Source: Legionella bozemanae (lineage in GTDB: Bacteria; Pseudomonadota; Gammaproteobacteria; Legionellales; Legionellaceae). From it: a stretch of DNA of 64,000 bases. The notes beneath the pieces were generated by a model. It had not been told where the DNA came from. It did no database searches and was given only the letters and a program-made list of their open reading frames with translations. Below, in pieces: positions 53,507 to 62,639 of this stretch. The position numbers and the translations under genes are program-made. The DNA is taken from contig NZ_LBAW01000006.1 in assembly GCF_001648595.1 (NCBI RefSeq), forward strand, positions 124,001 through 188,000, in the 5' to 3' direction. Position 1 is the first letter of the stretch, and each line of letters opens with the position of its first letter.

Positions 53507-54388
53507 TTATTTTTTTAGCTCAGGACTAGTTGCGTCAATTGAATTAGAAGTTACAGTTGCACCGGAAATTAATTCACCAATTGATTTTTCACGTAAAACA
53601 ATACTAAAAAAACTAATTCCTATTCCAGCCACCCACCTCCAAGTATGTACCAGAGTTGAAGGAGGGGAAATTTCATCCAAACGTTCCATCTCTCCTTTAC
53701 CAGGATGCAATTCACGAAGTGAGTTCACATACGTAGCAATTACCTCCATTACCTCTGGTGTCAATTCAGTTTGTTCATATAAATAACCAAGAAAACGTCT
53801 GGCCATACTTAATCGCGTAGGATACAGCTCATCGTCTTTTAGTTTGATGCGTTCTAAGTGCAAAATATAATCCTCAAGAAGATATCTCGGTCTCGTAATG
53901 GCATCAACTTTTTGAAAAACATCCATTACGTCCCTTGCATCGACATGTTCTACCCATTGATAAAATTGGGTTTGCATCCCTTCTAATCGCTCCTTATAAG
54001 TAAATGCATTCAGCTCGCCAAGTTTTTCTTCAATTAACTGCTTTACTGTATTCCGTGTTACTTTTTTTTCTGGAGACAAGGTCACTTCTACACCAAATCT
54101 CTGAAAAACCATGCAGACAAACAACGCAATGGTAATTGCTTTGAAAGAATAATCTAATTTTCCTTGCAAAGGCCTGGACTCTGAATCAAATACTGCTTGT
54201 AAGACCGCTAATTTTTTTGCATCTTCTTCTAAATAACCATTGTTTAACCATTCAAAAATCAAAAAATTTACTGTGTCATCTGCGTCCTTGAGCTCATGAG
54301 TATGGGTAATAAAATCAGTCCATCCTAAAAATTGAAGATATTTACCTTCACGCAGAGCTTGAATGTATTCAAAACTGGAAGAGAGCAT
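53507..54388 (-). CDS. Membrane-associated protein of unknown function
   Basis: I do not recognise this 293-residue protein. The ATG at 54388 has AAGGA at the right distance; upstream extension of the frame is rejected. Two hydrophobic stretches, about residues 108-122 ([14 protein letters not shown]) and 255-272 ([16 protein letters not shown]), could cross or touch the membrane; the rest is helical and charged. The C-terminal tail is Ser/Thr-rich and ends in SPELKK. It is divergent from a small secreted protein. A Dot/Icm substrate is thinkable, as many Legionella orphan proteins are, but there is no direct sign. Confidence 0.7.
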   Translation of the reverse strand: MLSSSFEYIQALREGKYLQFLGWTDFITHTHELKDADDTVNFLIFEWLNNGYLEEDAKKLAVLQAVFDSESRPLQGKLDYSFKAITIALFVCMVFQRFGVEVTLSPEKKVTRNTVKQLIEEKLGELNAFTYKERLEGMQTQFYQWVEHVDARDVMDVFQKVDAITRPRYLLEDYILHLERIKLKDDELYPTRLSMARRFLGYLYEQTELTPEVMEVIATYVNSLRELHPGKGEMERLDEISPPSTLVHTWRWVAGIGISFFSIVLREKSIGELISGATVTSNSIDATSPELKK

Positions 54389-54461
54389 AACGATCCTTTT
54401 AATGCTTTTTTTGAATCTTATCCTATACTTAAAAAACATAAACATGCAAATGGTGCACACT

Positions 54462-54743
54462 ATGAAAAGGAAATGGTATGTTACTTTTGCTGTATCTCTT
54501 TTACCCTTTAATTTAGCTTTCGCAAATTGCGATTTAACCCAATTTCGTTGGGAATGTGATTTACCGGTACAAGTTAAGCCCAAACCTGGAGCCACATCAC
54601 TCGTATATTGTGGTAACTCCTACGGCTACATTACAAAACAAGAGTACGATATACTGGCTCGATATCAACGTGCCAATGTTAATATGGTTTTGGATATTAA
54701 TGGCGAATATATAGACAGTCCTTGTATCGGGGCGCAGAGATAG
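54462..54743 (+). CDS. Small secreted or periplasmic Cys-containing protein
   Basis: A 93-residue protein beginning with a convincing signal peptide ([21 protein letters not shown]). The mature part holds four Cys ([30 protein letters not shown]), suggesting two disulfides. I recognise no family. The start at 54462 is chosen because it gives the signal peptide; no strong RBS is seen. Divergent promoters with the gene at 53507 would lie within 54389-54461. Confidence 0.65.
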   Translation: MKRKWYVTFAVSLLPFNLAFANCDLTQFRWECDLPVQVKPKPGATSLVYCGNSYGYITKQEYDILARYQRANVNMVLDINGEYIDSPCIGAQR

Positions 54744-54792
54744 TACAATAGCTTTGATTTGACTCCCTTAGTAACTTTTTGGGAGGCATCAC

Positions 54793-54869
54793 AGCCTGGG
54801 CGCAGCGCAGCGAAGCCTGGGTTTTTATGAAACTTAGCTATCGGGATTCTGCTGCGCTGCGCCCAGGCT
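54793..54869. repeat. Perfect 19-base GC-rich inverted repeat
   Basis: Arms at 54793-54811 and 54851-54869 are exact reverse complements, with 39 bases between. The word GCCTGGG recurs once more inside (54815-54821). The GC content is far above the surroundings. It lies between two plus-strand genes; it could be a REP-like mobile repeat or a terminator for the gene at 54462. Confidence 0.65.
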
Positions 54870-54886
54870 AGAAGTAGATTAATGAG

Positions 54887-55576
54887 ATGATCATTGAGTT
54901 CGATGGTATTCCCATAGAAATATTAAGAAAAAAAATCAAAAATATGCACTTACGCATTTATCCCCCTGATGGTTTAGTTAAGGTAAGCGCTCCTCTTCGA
55001 TTCAGTGAACAACTTATCAGACAAAGTCTTGAATCTAAAAGTGCATGGATTCATCAACAAAGAGAACGGATTCGTAATCGCCCTGTTGAAGAAGATTGCC
55101 CCTTTAAAATGGGATCTACTGTAGCATTCCAGGGGAAAAAGTATTTATTAATCATTGAAGAACATCACGGTCCTACACAAATTAAAATCAATAATGAATT
55201 GATGTATTGTTATACTCAACCAAATAGTTCACCTGCTCAGATACAAACCATTCTTGAGCGTTGGTACAAACAACAAATGCAGGCATTATTGCCTGAGCTC
55301 ATTCAACACTGGGAAGCGGTTATCGGGGTCAAAGTAGCTGAATGGGGAATAAGAAAAATGAAAACACGTTGGGGCTCATGTAATACTAAAGCTGCACGTA
55401 TTTGGCTAAATCTCAACTTAATCAAAAAATCTTCTATTTGTCTTGAGTATGTTCTTGTTCATGAATTAATCCATTTATTAGAACCAAGTCATAATAAACG
55501 TTTTTATGGGTTAATGAGTAAATTTATGCCACAATGGCGCGAATATGAATATCAACTTGAAGGACGTGTGCTTTGA
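54887..55576 (+). CDS. YgjP/M48-like metal-dependent hydrolase (WLM/SprT-like)
   Basis: A 229-residue protein of the YgjP family. The zinc motif HELIHLLEPSHNKRFY (HExxH at about residue 188, third His further on) and the segment WGSCNTKAARIWLNLNLI (about residue 163) are the family signature. The role of YgjP proteins is not well known; a metalloprotease activity is presumed. The stop overlaps the TTG start of the next gene. Confidence 0.92.
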   Translation: MIIEFDGIPIEILRKKIKNMHLRIYPPDGLVKVSAPLRFSEQLIRQSLESKSAWIHQQRERIRNRPVEEDCPFKMGSTVAFQGKKYLLIIEEHHGPTQIKINNELMYCYTQPNSSPAQIQTILERWYKQQMQALLPELIQHWEAVIGVKVAEWGIRKMKTRWGSCNTKAARIWLNLNLIKKSSICLEYVLVHELIHLLEPSHNKRFYGLMSKFMPQWREYEYQLEGRVL

Positions 55577-56364
55577 TTAGATTTCTTTCCAAACTTGCTG
55601 AGGGGAGTGAAGTGCGAGAAGACACAGAGCGGAGAACCGGAGTGTACACGCAGTCACATGAGAACTCGAGCACTGCATCGATGAAGCAATTTACCCCCTC
55701 AGTAGAGTTTGGAAAGAGATCCATTGATTCGGAACAACTTATTCATGAGCTTTGTAACCAAGGATTCTATATTATTGATGGTTTTCTTGAATCATCTCAA
55801 TGCCAATCATTACAGGCAATGGCCTGCGAATTGTATGAACAAGGATTGTTTCGAGGTGCTAAAATAGGCCTTAAACTTGAATCGCATCAAAATGAAGTCA
55901 TTCGCACTGATGAAATTTTTTGGTTGGATGAAAAAGAAACACATCCGGCAATACAAATCTTTTTAGAACGAATACAGCAGTTAGCTCAAATATTAAATCA
56001 GTCACTTTTTTTGGGTTTGCATGAATTTGAAACGCACTTCGCCGCATATCAACCTGGTACTTTTTACAAAAAACATATCGACCAATTCGCTATGCAAAAG
56101 ACACGGAAAATTTCCTGTGTATATTATTTAAATAAGCACTGGAAAGCTGAATTTGGAGGAGAATTAAAACTTTATAATTCCCAAGATCAGTTAATTGAAA
56201 ACGTTTTGCCATTAGAAAATCGTTTCATTTGCTTTAATAGTGAATTACCCCATGAAGTGTGTATCACGCATCAGCCTCGATACAGTATTACCGGATGGAT
56301 GAAAACTCATTCTCATTTTTTGCTGAATCGAGGTGAGTTTTCCAATTTAAACGGAGCGAATTAA
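55573..56364 (+). CDS. Prolyl-4-hydroxylase-like 2-oxoglutarate/Fe(II) oxygenase
   Basis: A 263-residue (TTG start, overlapping the ygjP-type stop) or 227-residue (ATG 55681) oxygenase. Iron ligands are in KKHIDQF (His and Asp about residues 169-171) and LPHEV (His about 231); Arg in PRYSITGW binds 2-oxoglutarate. The layout (cap, then GGELKLYN and the final PHEV block) matches the SM-20/P4H and PKHD group. The first 36 codons after TTG are of higher GC and of a different composition from the rest, so ATG 55681 may be the true start. Substrate, perhaps a protein, is unknown. Confidence 0.85.
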   Translation: MIRFLSKLAEGSEVREDTERRTGVYTQSHENSSTASMKQFTPSVEFGKRSIDSEQLIHELCNQGFYIIDGFLESSQCQSLQAMACELYEQGLFRGAKIGLKLESHQNEVIRTDEIFWLDEKETHPAIQIFLERIQQLAQILNQSLFLGLHEFETHFAAYQPGTFYKKHIDQFAMQKTRKISCVYYLNKHWKAEFGGELKLYNSQDQLIENVLPLENRFICFNSELPHEVCITHQPRYSITGWMKTHSHFLLNRGEFSNLNGAN

Positions 56365-56411
56365 TGTCATTATTGTGTATAATAATATTTTTTATTTTCA
56401 CTTAAGCTTCT

Positions 56412-57326
56412 ATGCATGCCTTAGACATTAAACAATTATATAAAACTTATGCTAATGGTGTACAAGCATTAAAAGGCATTGATTTAACCATACATACAGG
56501 TGATTTTTTTGCTTTATTAGGTGCGAATGGTGCGGGAAAATCGACAACCATTGGTTTAATTTCTACTTTACTCAATAAAACATCAGGCAGTATCAGTATT
56601 CATGGTTATGATTTGGAAAAAGAGCCAGAGAAAGCCAAATCCTGTTTAGGCCTTGTACCTCAAGAAATCAACCTTAATATTTTTGAAAACTGCGTCCAGA
56701 CCCTGCTAAATCAAGCAGGATATTATGGAATTTCACGAAAAAATGCACAACCGCGAGTTGACTCACTCCTGCACCAATTAGGTCTGTGGGAGAAAAGGCA
56801 TTCTATAGCACGACACTTGTCCGGTGGAATGAAACGCCGGCTCATGATCGCTAGGGCATTAGTGCATCAACCTAAGGTGCTTATTCTTGATGAGCCTACA
56901 GCTGGCGTAGATATAGAAATCAGACACAGTATGTGGGAATTTCTCACTCGAACCAATGCAGAAGGAACAACCATTATTCTCACCACCCACTATCTGGAAG
57001 AAGCAGAACAGTTATGTAAAAACATTGCCATCATTGATAAAGGAGAAATTATAAAAAATTCCTCGATGAAGGCTTTACTACAAACACTTCGTCATCAAAC
57101 CTTTATCTTTAACACAGAAAATCGTATCGATATTTTACCCGATTTACATCCCTTTAAACCTACTCTAATTGATAGCACCACTATAGAACTCCGTGTCGAT
57201 AACAATTTGAATTTAAATGATGCATTTGCCTTGTTTAGCCAGCACGGAATAAAAATTCACAGCATGCGAAATAAAACCAATCGTTTGGAAGAACTCTTTT
57301 TGGATCTTATAAAAAATGGCCATTAA
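56412..57326 (+). CDS. ABC-2 transporter ATP-binding protein (YadG-like)
   Basis: A 304-residue ATPase with Walker A GANGAGKST (about residues 36-44), signature LSGGMKRRL (about 137) and Walker B VLILDEPTAG (about 156). The H-loop is in TTHYLEEAE. With the following permease it forms a two-gene YadG/YadH-type transporter. Substrate unknown. It begins about 47 bases after the oxygenase stop. Confidence 0.94.
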   Translation: MHALDIKQLYKTYANGVQALKGIDLTIHTGDFFALLGANGAGKSTTIGLISTLLNKTSGSISIHGYDLEKEPEKAKSCLGLVPQEINLNIFENCVQTLLNQAGYYGISRKNAQPRVDSLLHQLGLWEKRHSIARHLSGGMKRRLMIARALVHQPKVLILDEPTAGVDIEIRHSMWEFLTRTNAEGTTIILTTHYLEEAEQLCKNIAIIDKGEIIKNSSMKALLQTLRHQTFIFNTENRIDILPDLHPFKPTLIDSTTIELRVDNNLNLNDAFALFSQHGIKIHSMRNKTNRLEELFLDLIKNGH

Positions 57327-58089
57327 ACAACAAGTTATTGCATTATACACTTTGGTAAGACGCGAGCTTGTACGCATGTTTCGCATTGCAAGCCAAGTTT
57401 TTTTACCTCCAGTAATTACAACTACGCTGTACTTTCTTATCTTCGGTAGTTTAATCGGACCGCGTATCGGCCCCATTCAAGGCGTCAGCTATCCAATGTT
57501 CATTGCTCCTGGATTGATTATGATGTCAGTCATTGTTAACTCTTACGGTAACGTATCTTCTTCGCTTTACAGTGTCCGCTTCCAAAAAAGTATAGAAGAA
57601 ATGCTTGTCAGTCCAATGCATAACAGCCTATTACTACTTGGCTATGTTTTGGGCGGGGTTTTTAGAGGGCTAATCGTTGCTATTTTGGTTTATCTTATTG
57701 CATGTTTTTTCTTAACCATTGAATTAAGTCACTTACCAATGACCCTATTGGTTGTGTTGCTCGTCTCTGCTGTATTTTCTCTAGCAGGTTTCACGAATGC
57801 AATGGTTGCTCGAAATTTCGATGATATTATGATTATCCCAACCTTTATACTCACTCCACTAACGTATTTAGGTGGCGTATTTTACAGCATCAATATGCTT
57901 CCTGAGTTTTGGCAAAAAGTATCATGGTTGAATCCCATTTTATATATGGTTAATGCACTGAGACAAGCAATGATTGGCCAAAGTGAGGTCGATATCCGTT
58001 TAGCCATGGGAATTATTTGTCTTATGTTAGCGTTACTCACATTCATCAATATGATTTTATTAAAAAAAGGAGTAGGGTTTCGCGAATAA
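57316..58089 (+). CDS. ABC-2 transporter permease (YadH-like)
   Basis: A 257-residue inner-membrane protein of six helices. The family segments PPVITTTLYFLIFGSLIGPRIG and SFRFQKSIEEMLVSP-like (here VRFQKSIEEMLVSPMHNSLLLLGYVLGG) and NPILYMVNALRQAMIG are clear. Its start overlaps the ATPase gene by 11 bases, so the two are coupled. Confidence 0.94.
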   Translation: MAIKQQVIALYTLVRRELVRMFRIASQVFLPPVITTTLYFLIFGSLIGPRIGPIQGVSYPMFIAPGLIMMSVIVNSYGNVSSSLYSVRFQKSIEEMLVSPMHNSLLLLGYVLGGVFRGLIVAILVYLIACFFLTIELSHLPMTLLVVLLVSAVFSLAGFTNAMVARNFDDIMIIPTFILTPLTYLGGVFYSINMLPEFWQKVSWLNPILYMVNALRQAMIGQSEVDIRLAMGIICLMLALLTFINMILLKKGVGFRE

Positions 58090-58237
58090 TCATAATTCTA
58101 ATGATTAAAAAGATAAGTGAAAATACAACTCTAAATTTAATTACAGGTGTTGCTTATAGAAGGGTAATCTGGTTGCAAGCAAGCGAATCTTATACACATC
58201 TCAGAAAAACCAGCCAACTCTACTCCGATGTCCCACC

Positions 58238-58261
58238 CCCGCGACTTGTTCGCGGGATTTA
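58238..58261. terminator. Hairpin after the YadGH-type transporter genes
   Basis: CCCGCGA and TCGCGGG arms (7 bases, 5-base loop) are followed by ATTTA, about 150 bases past the permease stop. It resembles the rplS terminator stem and probably ends the transcript from 54887 or 56412. Confidence 0.5.
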
Positions 58262-58364
58262 GGCAGATACGATCAAGGGACAGTGGCAAGCAGCAAGGAT
58301 ATGCTGCTTTATCTCATCAGATTTCCTGGGTTACGCACTTGCTTCACCCAGGGTCAGTAATTTC

Positions 58365-59102
58365 TTAAAGCGTAGCAGGAGTCTGACAAACTAATGAGAT
58401 ATCAGCTATAGCAGCAACCTGAGCAGCTTCTGTTGCAGTAGTAGTTGATGTACTCATTACTTCAACGGTAGAAACAAATGATACACTATCAGCACCGCTA
58501 CCACTTCCAGTACTGGCAGTACTTCCAGTTTCAGTTTCGATTACTGAAACAGCTGTAACTGCTGCAGTTTTAACCTCACCTTCTTTAGGGAAAGGAGCAT
58601 TTATCATACGATCTGCGGTAACCCGAACACTTGCACCAGGTCGAAGATATTCACCCCTTGCCAAAACAAGCCCCTCGATCACTTGAATGTAAGTCGCTTT
58701 TCCAACGACATAGACACGAACATTTGTTCCAAGTATTGCAAGCGATAAAATTGGAGTTTTAAGTGATTCTTTTATTTTTTCTGGTGTTTTTATTTCAAGT
58801 TTACCCTTACTTAACTCTGCCTTAATTTGTACCGCTTCCTTAGGAGCATAAGCCAAAATTTTGTAGTTCGAATTTTCTCCCATACTAACCAATGCGCCAT
58901 TTGTATATTGCAGATTCGCTGCGGCACCATCACCGGTCACCACTTCATCCCCAACTCCTACACTAGAGCCACGAGTAATCCCTCGCTCAGCACCATTATG
59001 ACGTGCTACAACTTTTTTCTGGGTGAATAAAACGGTGGCAGCCGATTGAGCAAATAGCTGACTTGCTAGCATCAATAATCCTGTAAATATTACTTTTTTC
59101 AT
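58365..59102 (-). CDS. Periplasmic FecR-domain protein
   Basis: A 245-residue protein with a signal peptide (VIFTGLLMLASQLFAQSA). A FecR-like domain covers about residues 25-165: GDEVVTGDGAAANLQYTNGALVSMGENSNYKIL is its typical core. The last third is a Ser/Thr/Glu/Gly low-complexity tail (TETGSTASTGSGSG). FecR-domain proteins of this type often sit next to CHASE2 adenylate cyclases, as here, and may relay a cell-envelope signal. It is 80 bases downstream of the cyclase on the same strand. Confidence 0.87.
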   Translation of the reverse strand: MKKVIFTGLLMLASQLFAQSAATVLFTQKKVVARHNGAERGITRGSSVGVGDEVVTGDGAAANLQYTNGALVSMGENSNYKILAYAPKEAVQIKAELSKGKLEIKTPEKIKESLKTPILSLAILGTNVRVYVVGKATYIQVIEGLVLARGEYLRPGASVRVTADRMINAPFPKEGEVKTAAVTAVSVIETETGSTASTGSGSGADSVSFVSTVEVMSTSTTTATEAAQVAAIADISLVCQTPATL

Positions 59103-59182
59103 ATATATTCCTGTACAATTTTTTCCATTACAAAGTAGTTACAATCCTTAGCCATTAGAATCTTTCGATAAATAATGAAAGA

Positions 59183-61426
59183 TCATTTATGCTGATGCAT
59201 GTAAATTCCATCCCAGTTTTCAGGAGGGGGGGTTTCCATAAATGCTTTAACACGCTCAAGATACATCTGATATAAATAAACATTTGGAAATTTGGTTTTT
59301 AGCATAGCAAATTTTTTTTCTGCGGACGACCAATTCTGAGCATAATAATCTTCTAAAGCTCTATGGTACTCTTCCAACTGAGTTAAAACTTCTTCAGAAA
59401 CATCACTAACCTTACCGAGGGGCTGATAGATAGTCAATCCACTTTTTCGCCCCTTAACAGTAATTTTATCTATGGCTCTCCAGATAAACTGATCTTGTCC
59501 TGCACGTGTTTTATCACTCACTAAAATAGTGACTTGGTAAAATTTTGTGAGATCTTGTAAACGCGATGCAAGATTCACTGTATCTCCAATGACTGTATAC
59601 GCACGGCGAAATTCTGAACCCATGTCACCAACGTTCATCAATCCTGTTGCTAGGCCAATCCCAAAACTAACTGCAGGTAAGTCTTTTTCCTGCATTTTTT
59701 CATTGATTTCAGGCAATTGCTTTACCATCGTAAGCGAGCACATAATCGCATGAGAGGCATGCTCTTCATCAAGCATAGGAGCTCCCCAAAACGCAACAAT
59801 CATATCCCCTACATATTTATCAATCGTTCCTCTAAAGCTAAAAATTATTTCAGTAATGGGCGTGAAAAAAGCATTTAACAAGCGCTTCACATTAGACGCT
59901 TCCAAGTTCTCACTAAGACTTGTAAAATTACGTATATCACTAAATAGGACCGTCATATTTCGCTCTTGCCCTTCCATGCTGTATTGCTGAGGAGATTCTA
60001 TAAGCTCTTTAACATAATCTTCTGGAACATAATGTCCAAACAGCTGATTTATTTTTCTTTTCTGTCTTCTTTCAATAATAAATAAATAGCCATAATTCGT
60101 TATAGTCTGAAGCACGATTAAGGTTAAAATCAGTGCTATAGGAAGATATAAACTTTCATAGACAAACAAATAAATAGATAAGGCCCAGATACCGATAATA
60201 CTTATTACGGCCAGGATCAAAATTCTGGAAACACTCAAAATAGAAAATAAAAAAGTAAAAAATACTCCGATTAATATTAAATACACTCGCGCTTTGGGAG
60301 TTCTCCAATCATATTCTGATACCAATTGCTGCCCGACAATACCTTGAACCATATTTCCTACCATCTCAACGCCAGGGTACGATTGGGCAACCGGAGATTG
60401 ATGCAGATCAGCCAAAAGGATTATTGTTGACCCAATAATGGCAATTGCCCCTTGCAATTCCTCTGGATTAATTTTGTCTTGGATGATATCTGTCGCAGAA
60501 TAATAATTATGTGCGCCAATCTGTCCCCAAAATGGAATAAGAATCTGTCCATACGCGTTTGTAGGTATAAATACATTACCCATTTGAATTCCATACAATT
60601 GATGATGGCGCATTTTAAGGGTGACATGTTTTACCATCAAATAATTCATAGCGGTTGCAAGCGCCAATGTAGCGTATAGTTTATTGTCATAGCTTGCTAA
60701 CATAAGCCCATGTCGTATCGTGCCGTCCAAATCCGGCACGTTTGTAACTGTTCCCGCTTGTGTCGACGCTTCTAGAAATAATGGCAAACAGCCGTTATAT
60801 CCGGAAAATTGATATAGAGGCAGATTATCTCTGTATAAATAATTATTTTCTGGATTAGTTAAAGGTGAAGGTAATACCCCCTTCCTGATTTCTTTATCAT
60901 TATGAAATAAAAAACCCAACACCACATTATGATCCAATAATGATTGAGCCAAAATACGATCGTTATCCACTTTGGGGGCTATTTGCTCAAGCAAATCAGG
61001 TAACTGCTTTTGCTCTAAGGGTAATTGAGGCATTAATTTCTGTATTTCATTCTTGAGGCCTATTGCATAATTTACTTCTGCCTCAGCCATAACGATATCT
61101 GTTCCTATGGTCACAACACCATTTTGTTTTAACTTATTAATTAAAGTCGCAATTTTGTTTCTGGGCCAAGGCCATCGTCCTTCTTGCTCCACTGACTTAT
61201 TATCAATATCAATGATAACAATTCGAGGAATTGTTTGATGTGGACGCCAGTTTAATTGGACGACTTGATCATAAGTTCGATAGTCCAACTGGGTAATGAA
61301 TGAACTAAGTAGAGGAATGTGAATTACATCAACCAAAAAGATAAGAGCGGACCAGAAAAGACCTAGAAGGACTTGTGTCCCTTTAGATTTTAATGATTTC
61401 GGTGAGAAATAACGATCCTTCTTCAC
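59183..61426 (-). CDS. CHASE2-domain class III adenylate/guanylate cyclase
   Basis: A 747-residue membrane receptor cyclase. One N-terminal helix (about residues 20-38) leads to a periplasmic CHASE2 domain (about 40-360); three helices follow (about 375-455), then the catalytic domain (about 490-680). Metal-binding Asp residues are in FSDIRNFTSLSE (about 506) and GDMIVAFWG (about 550); the segment RRAYTVIGDTVNLASRL (about 623) carries the transition-state residues. The substrate-specifying positions cannot be judged confidently, so ATP versus GTP is open. A C-terminal helical part of about 60 residues remains. It is flanked by the FecR-type and outer-membrane genes. Confidence 0.94.
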   Translation of the reverse strand: MKKDRYFSPKSLKSKGTQVLLGLFWSALIFLVDVIHIPLLSSFITQLDYRTYDQVVQLNWRPHQTIPRIVIIDIDNKSVEQEGRWPWPRNKIATLINKLKQNGVVTIGTDIVMAEAEVNYAIGLKNEIQKLMPQLPLEQKQLPDLLEQIAPKVDNDRILAQSLLDHNVVLGFLFHNDKEIRKGVLPSPLTNPENNYLYRDNLPLYQFSGYNGCLPLFLEASTQAGTVTNVPDLDGTIRHGLMLASYDNKLYATLALATAMNYLMVKHVTLKMRHHQLYGIQMGNVFIPTNAYGQILIPFWGQIGAHNYYSATDIIQDKINPEELQGAIAIIGSTIILLADLHQSPVAQSYPGVEMVGNMVQGIVGQQLVSEYDWRTPKARVYLILIGVFFTFLFSILSVSRILILAVISIIGIWALSIYLFVYESLYLPIALILTLIVLQTITNYGYLFIIERRQKRKINQLFGHYVPEDYVKELIESPQQYSMEGQERNMTVLFSDIRNFTSLSENLEASNVKRLLNAFFTPITEIIFSFRGTIDKYVGDMIVAFWGAPMLDEEHASHAIMCSLTMVKQLPEINEKMQEKDLPAVSFGIGLATGLMNVGDMGSEFRRAYTVIGDTVNLASRLQDLTKFYQVTILVSDKTRAGQDQFIWRAIDKITVKGRKSGLTIYQPLGKVSDVSEEVLTQLEEYHRALEDYYAQNWSSAEKKFAMLKTKFPNVYLYQMYLERVKAFMETPPPENWDGIYMHQHK

Positions 61427-61539
61427 TAAATATTGTCCTTAAATACTTTCCTTAACAAAACCAGAAAGTGGGCAAACCCAGGGCCTCATTTACAATTCGC
61501 TAGATTGAGTCACAAGGCCTTAATGGTATTAAACGGGAC

Positions 61540-62517
61540 TTAAGCAAATTTATATTCTAATGCAGCTAAAGTTTGATAACTCTGAAAAACTCCACCAGCA
61601 TTATAATATTTTTCCTCAACACGAATGGTTGCATTTTTATAAGTTATGGCAATACCCCCACCTACGCGAAATCCGCTTCTATCCATATTCAATTGAGGAA
61701 GAGAACCATTTATTATGCTTGCGGGATCGACAAGTGGACGACTATTTGAAAATTGTGCTACTTGAATTAGTCCGCCGCTAATAAAAGGCATTACTGAAGG
61801 CTTAACAAAATAACCCAATTCAATATTTTCCAAAATTAAAGTAGCTTTATTTGTTAATGGCTCAATCACTTGAAATGTAGCAGTAGATGGGAAAAAGTAA
61901 TTATATCTTCCAGTATTAATTTCACTGTACAGCACCCCGAGATTAGCTCTCATGAGCAACTGTTTCCAAGTTTTTCTATAAATTCCATTCACGCCGATAA
62001 ACCAGTTGTCATTATTATTAGTTGCTTGAGCGATTAACGGAGTTGGAGCCATCGCAATTTCGGTTACCGTATTAAATTTATTGTACCCATAACCTCCTGA
62101 TACATCAGCATAAATCTGAGGAGTGAACACTTTAAATATATGGCCGAAAATTGTATTGTTATGTATGGTCTGGTCAGAAGTAGTTACAAATCCTGGGTTT
62201 AATAAAAACTCAGAACTAAGCGCACTATTAATTCTAAAATAATAAATACCTGCCATCATGGTCTGGCCTAAGGAAATGTGGTCAGCTCCCGCAGAATAAA
62301 GATTTGAATATCCGTTATACCGGTTAAAATTTGCACCTGAAGTCGAATCAAAATTAAAATCGGTATACCCATAGAGAAATTCTGGCGTTATTTTCTTCAG
62401 ATACTCCGAAATCTTTGTGTTATTTGTTGTTTCATCTTTTGACAACGTATTTGCATTAACGCAGAATCCATTGCATATCAAAAAAACTGATAAAATTAAG
62501 GATTGTATTTTCATCAC
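61540..62517 (-). CDS. Outer-membrane beta-barrel-like protein of unknown function
   Basis: A 325-residue protein with a signal peptide (LILSVFLICNGFCVNA, cut about residue 23) and, after it, alternating hydrophobic/polar stretches with many Tyr, Asn and Phe, ending in LEYKFA. A C-terminal aromatic next to last position is usual for outer-membrane barrels. It resembles autotransporter-type barrel ends, but no passenger is present. It lies 113 bases upstream of the cyclase gene on the same strand and may be cotranscribed. The specific role is unknown. Confidence 0.7.
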   Translation of the reverse strand: MMKIQSLILSVFLICNGFCVNANTLSKDETTNNTKISEYLKKITPEFLYGYTDFNFDSTSGANFNRYNGYSNLYSAGADHISLGQTMMAGIYYFRINSALSSEFLLNPGFVTTSDQTIHNNTIFGHIFKVFTPQIYADVSGGYGYNKFNTVTEIAMAPTPLIAQATNNNDNWFIGVNGIYRKTWKQLLMRANLGVLYSEINTGRYNYFFPSTATFQVIEPLTNKATLILENIELGYFVKPSVMPFISGGLIQVAQFSNSRPLVDPASIINGSLPQLNMDRSGFRVGGGIAITYKNATIRVEEKYYNAGGVFQSYQTLAALEYKFA

Positions 62518-62639
62518 ATCTAAATTCCTTTTCAGAGAAGGTAGTCACTTTTGGGGTATAATCATAAACTTAAAATATAAGATTATACAAGAACAGAGTC
62601 ATAGAGATCCTACAAACATTATTTCTATTTTTGAGTTTT

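Noticed and set aside
58090-58261. A short plus-strand frame containing a segment resembling part of a LytTR domain (RRVIWLQASESYTHL)
   Set aside because: Only about 20 residues resemble the family, no complete domain or start site is visible, and the region lies in a non-coding gap; it may be a remnant but cannot be supported as a pseudogene.
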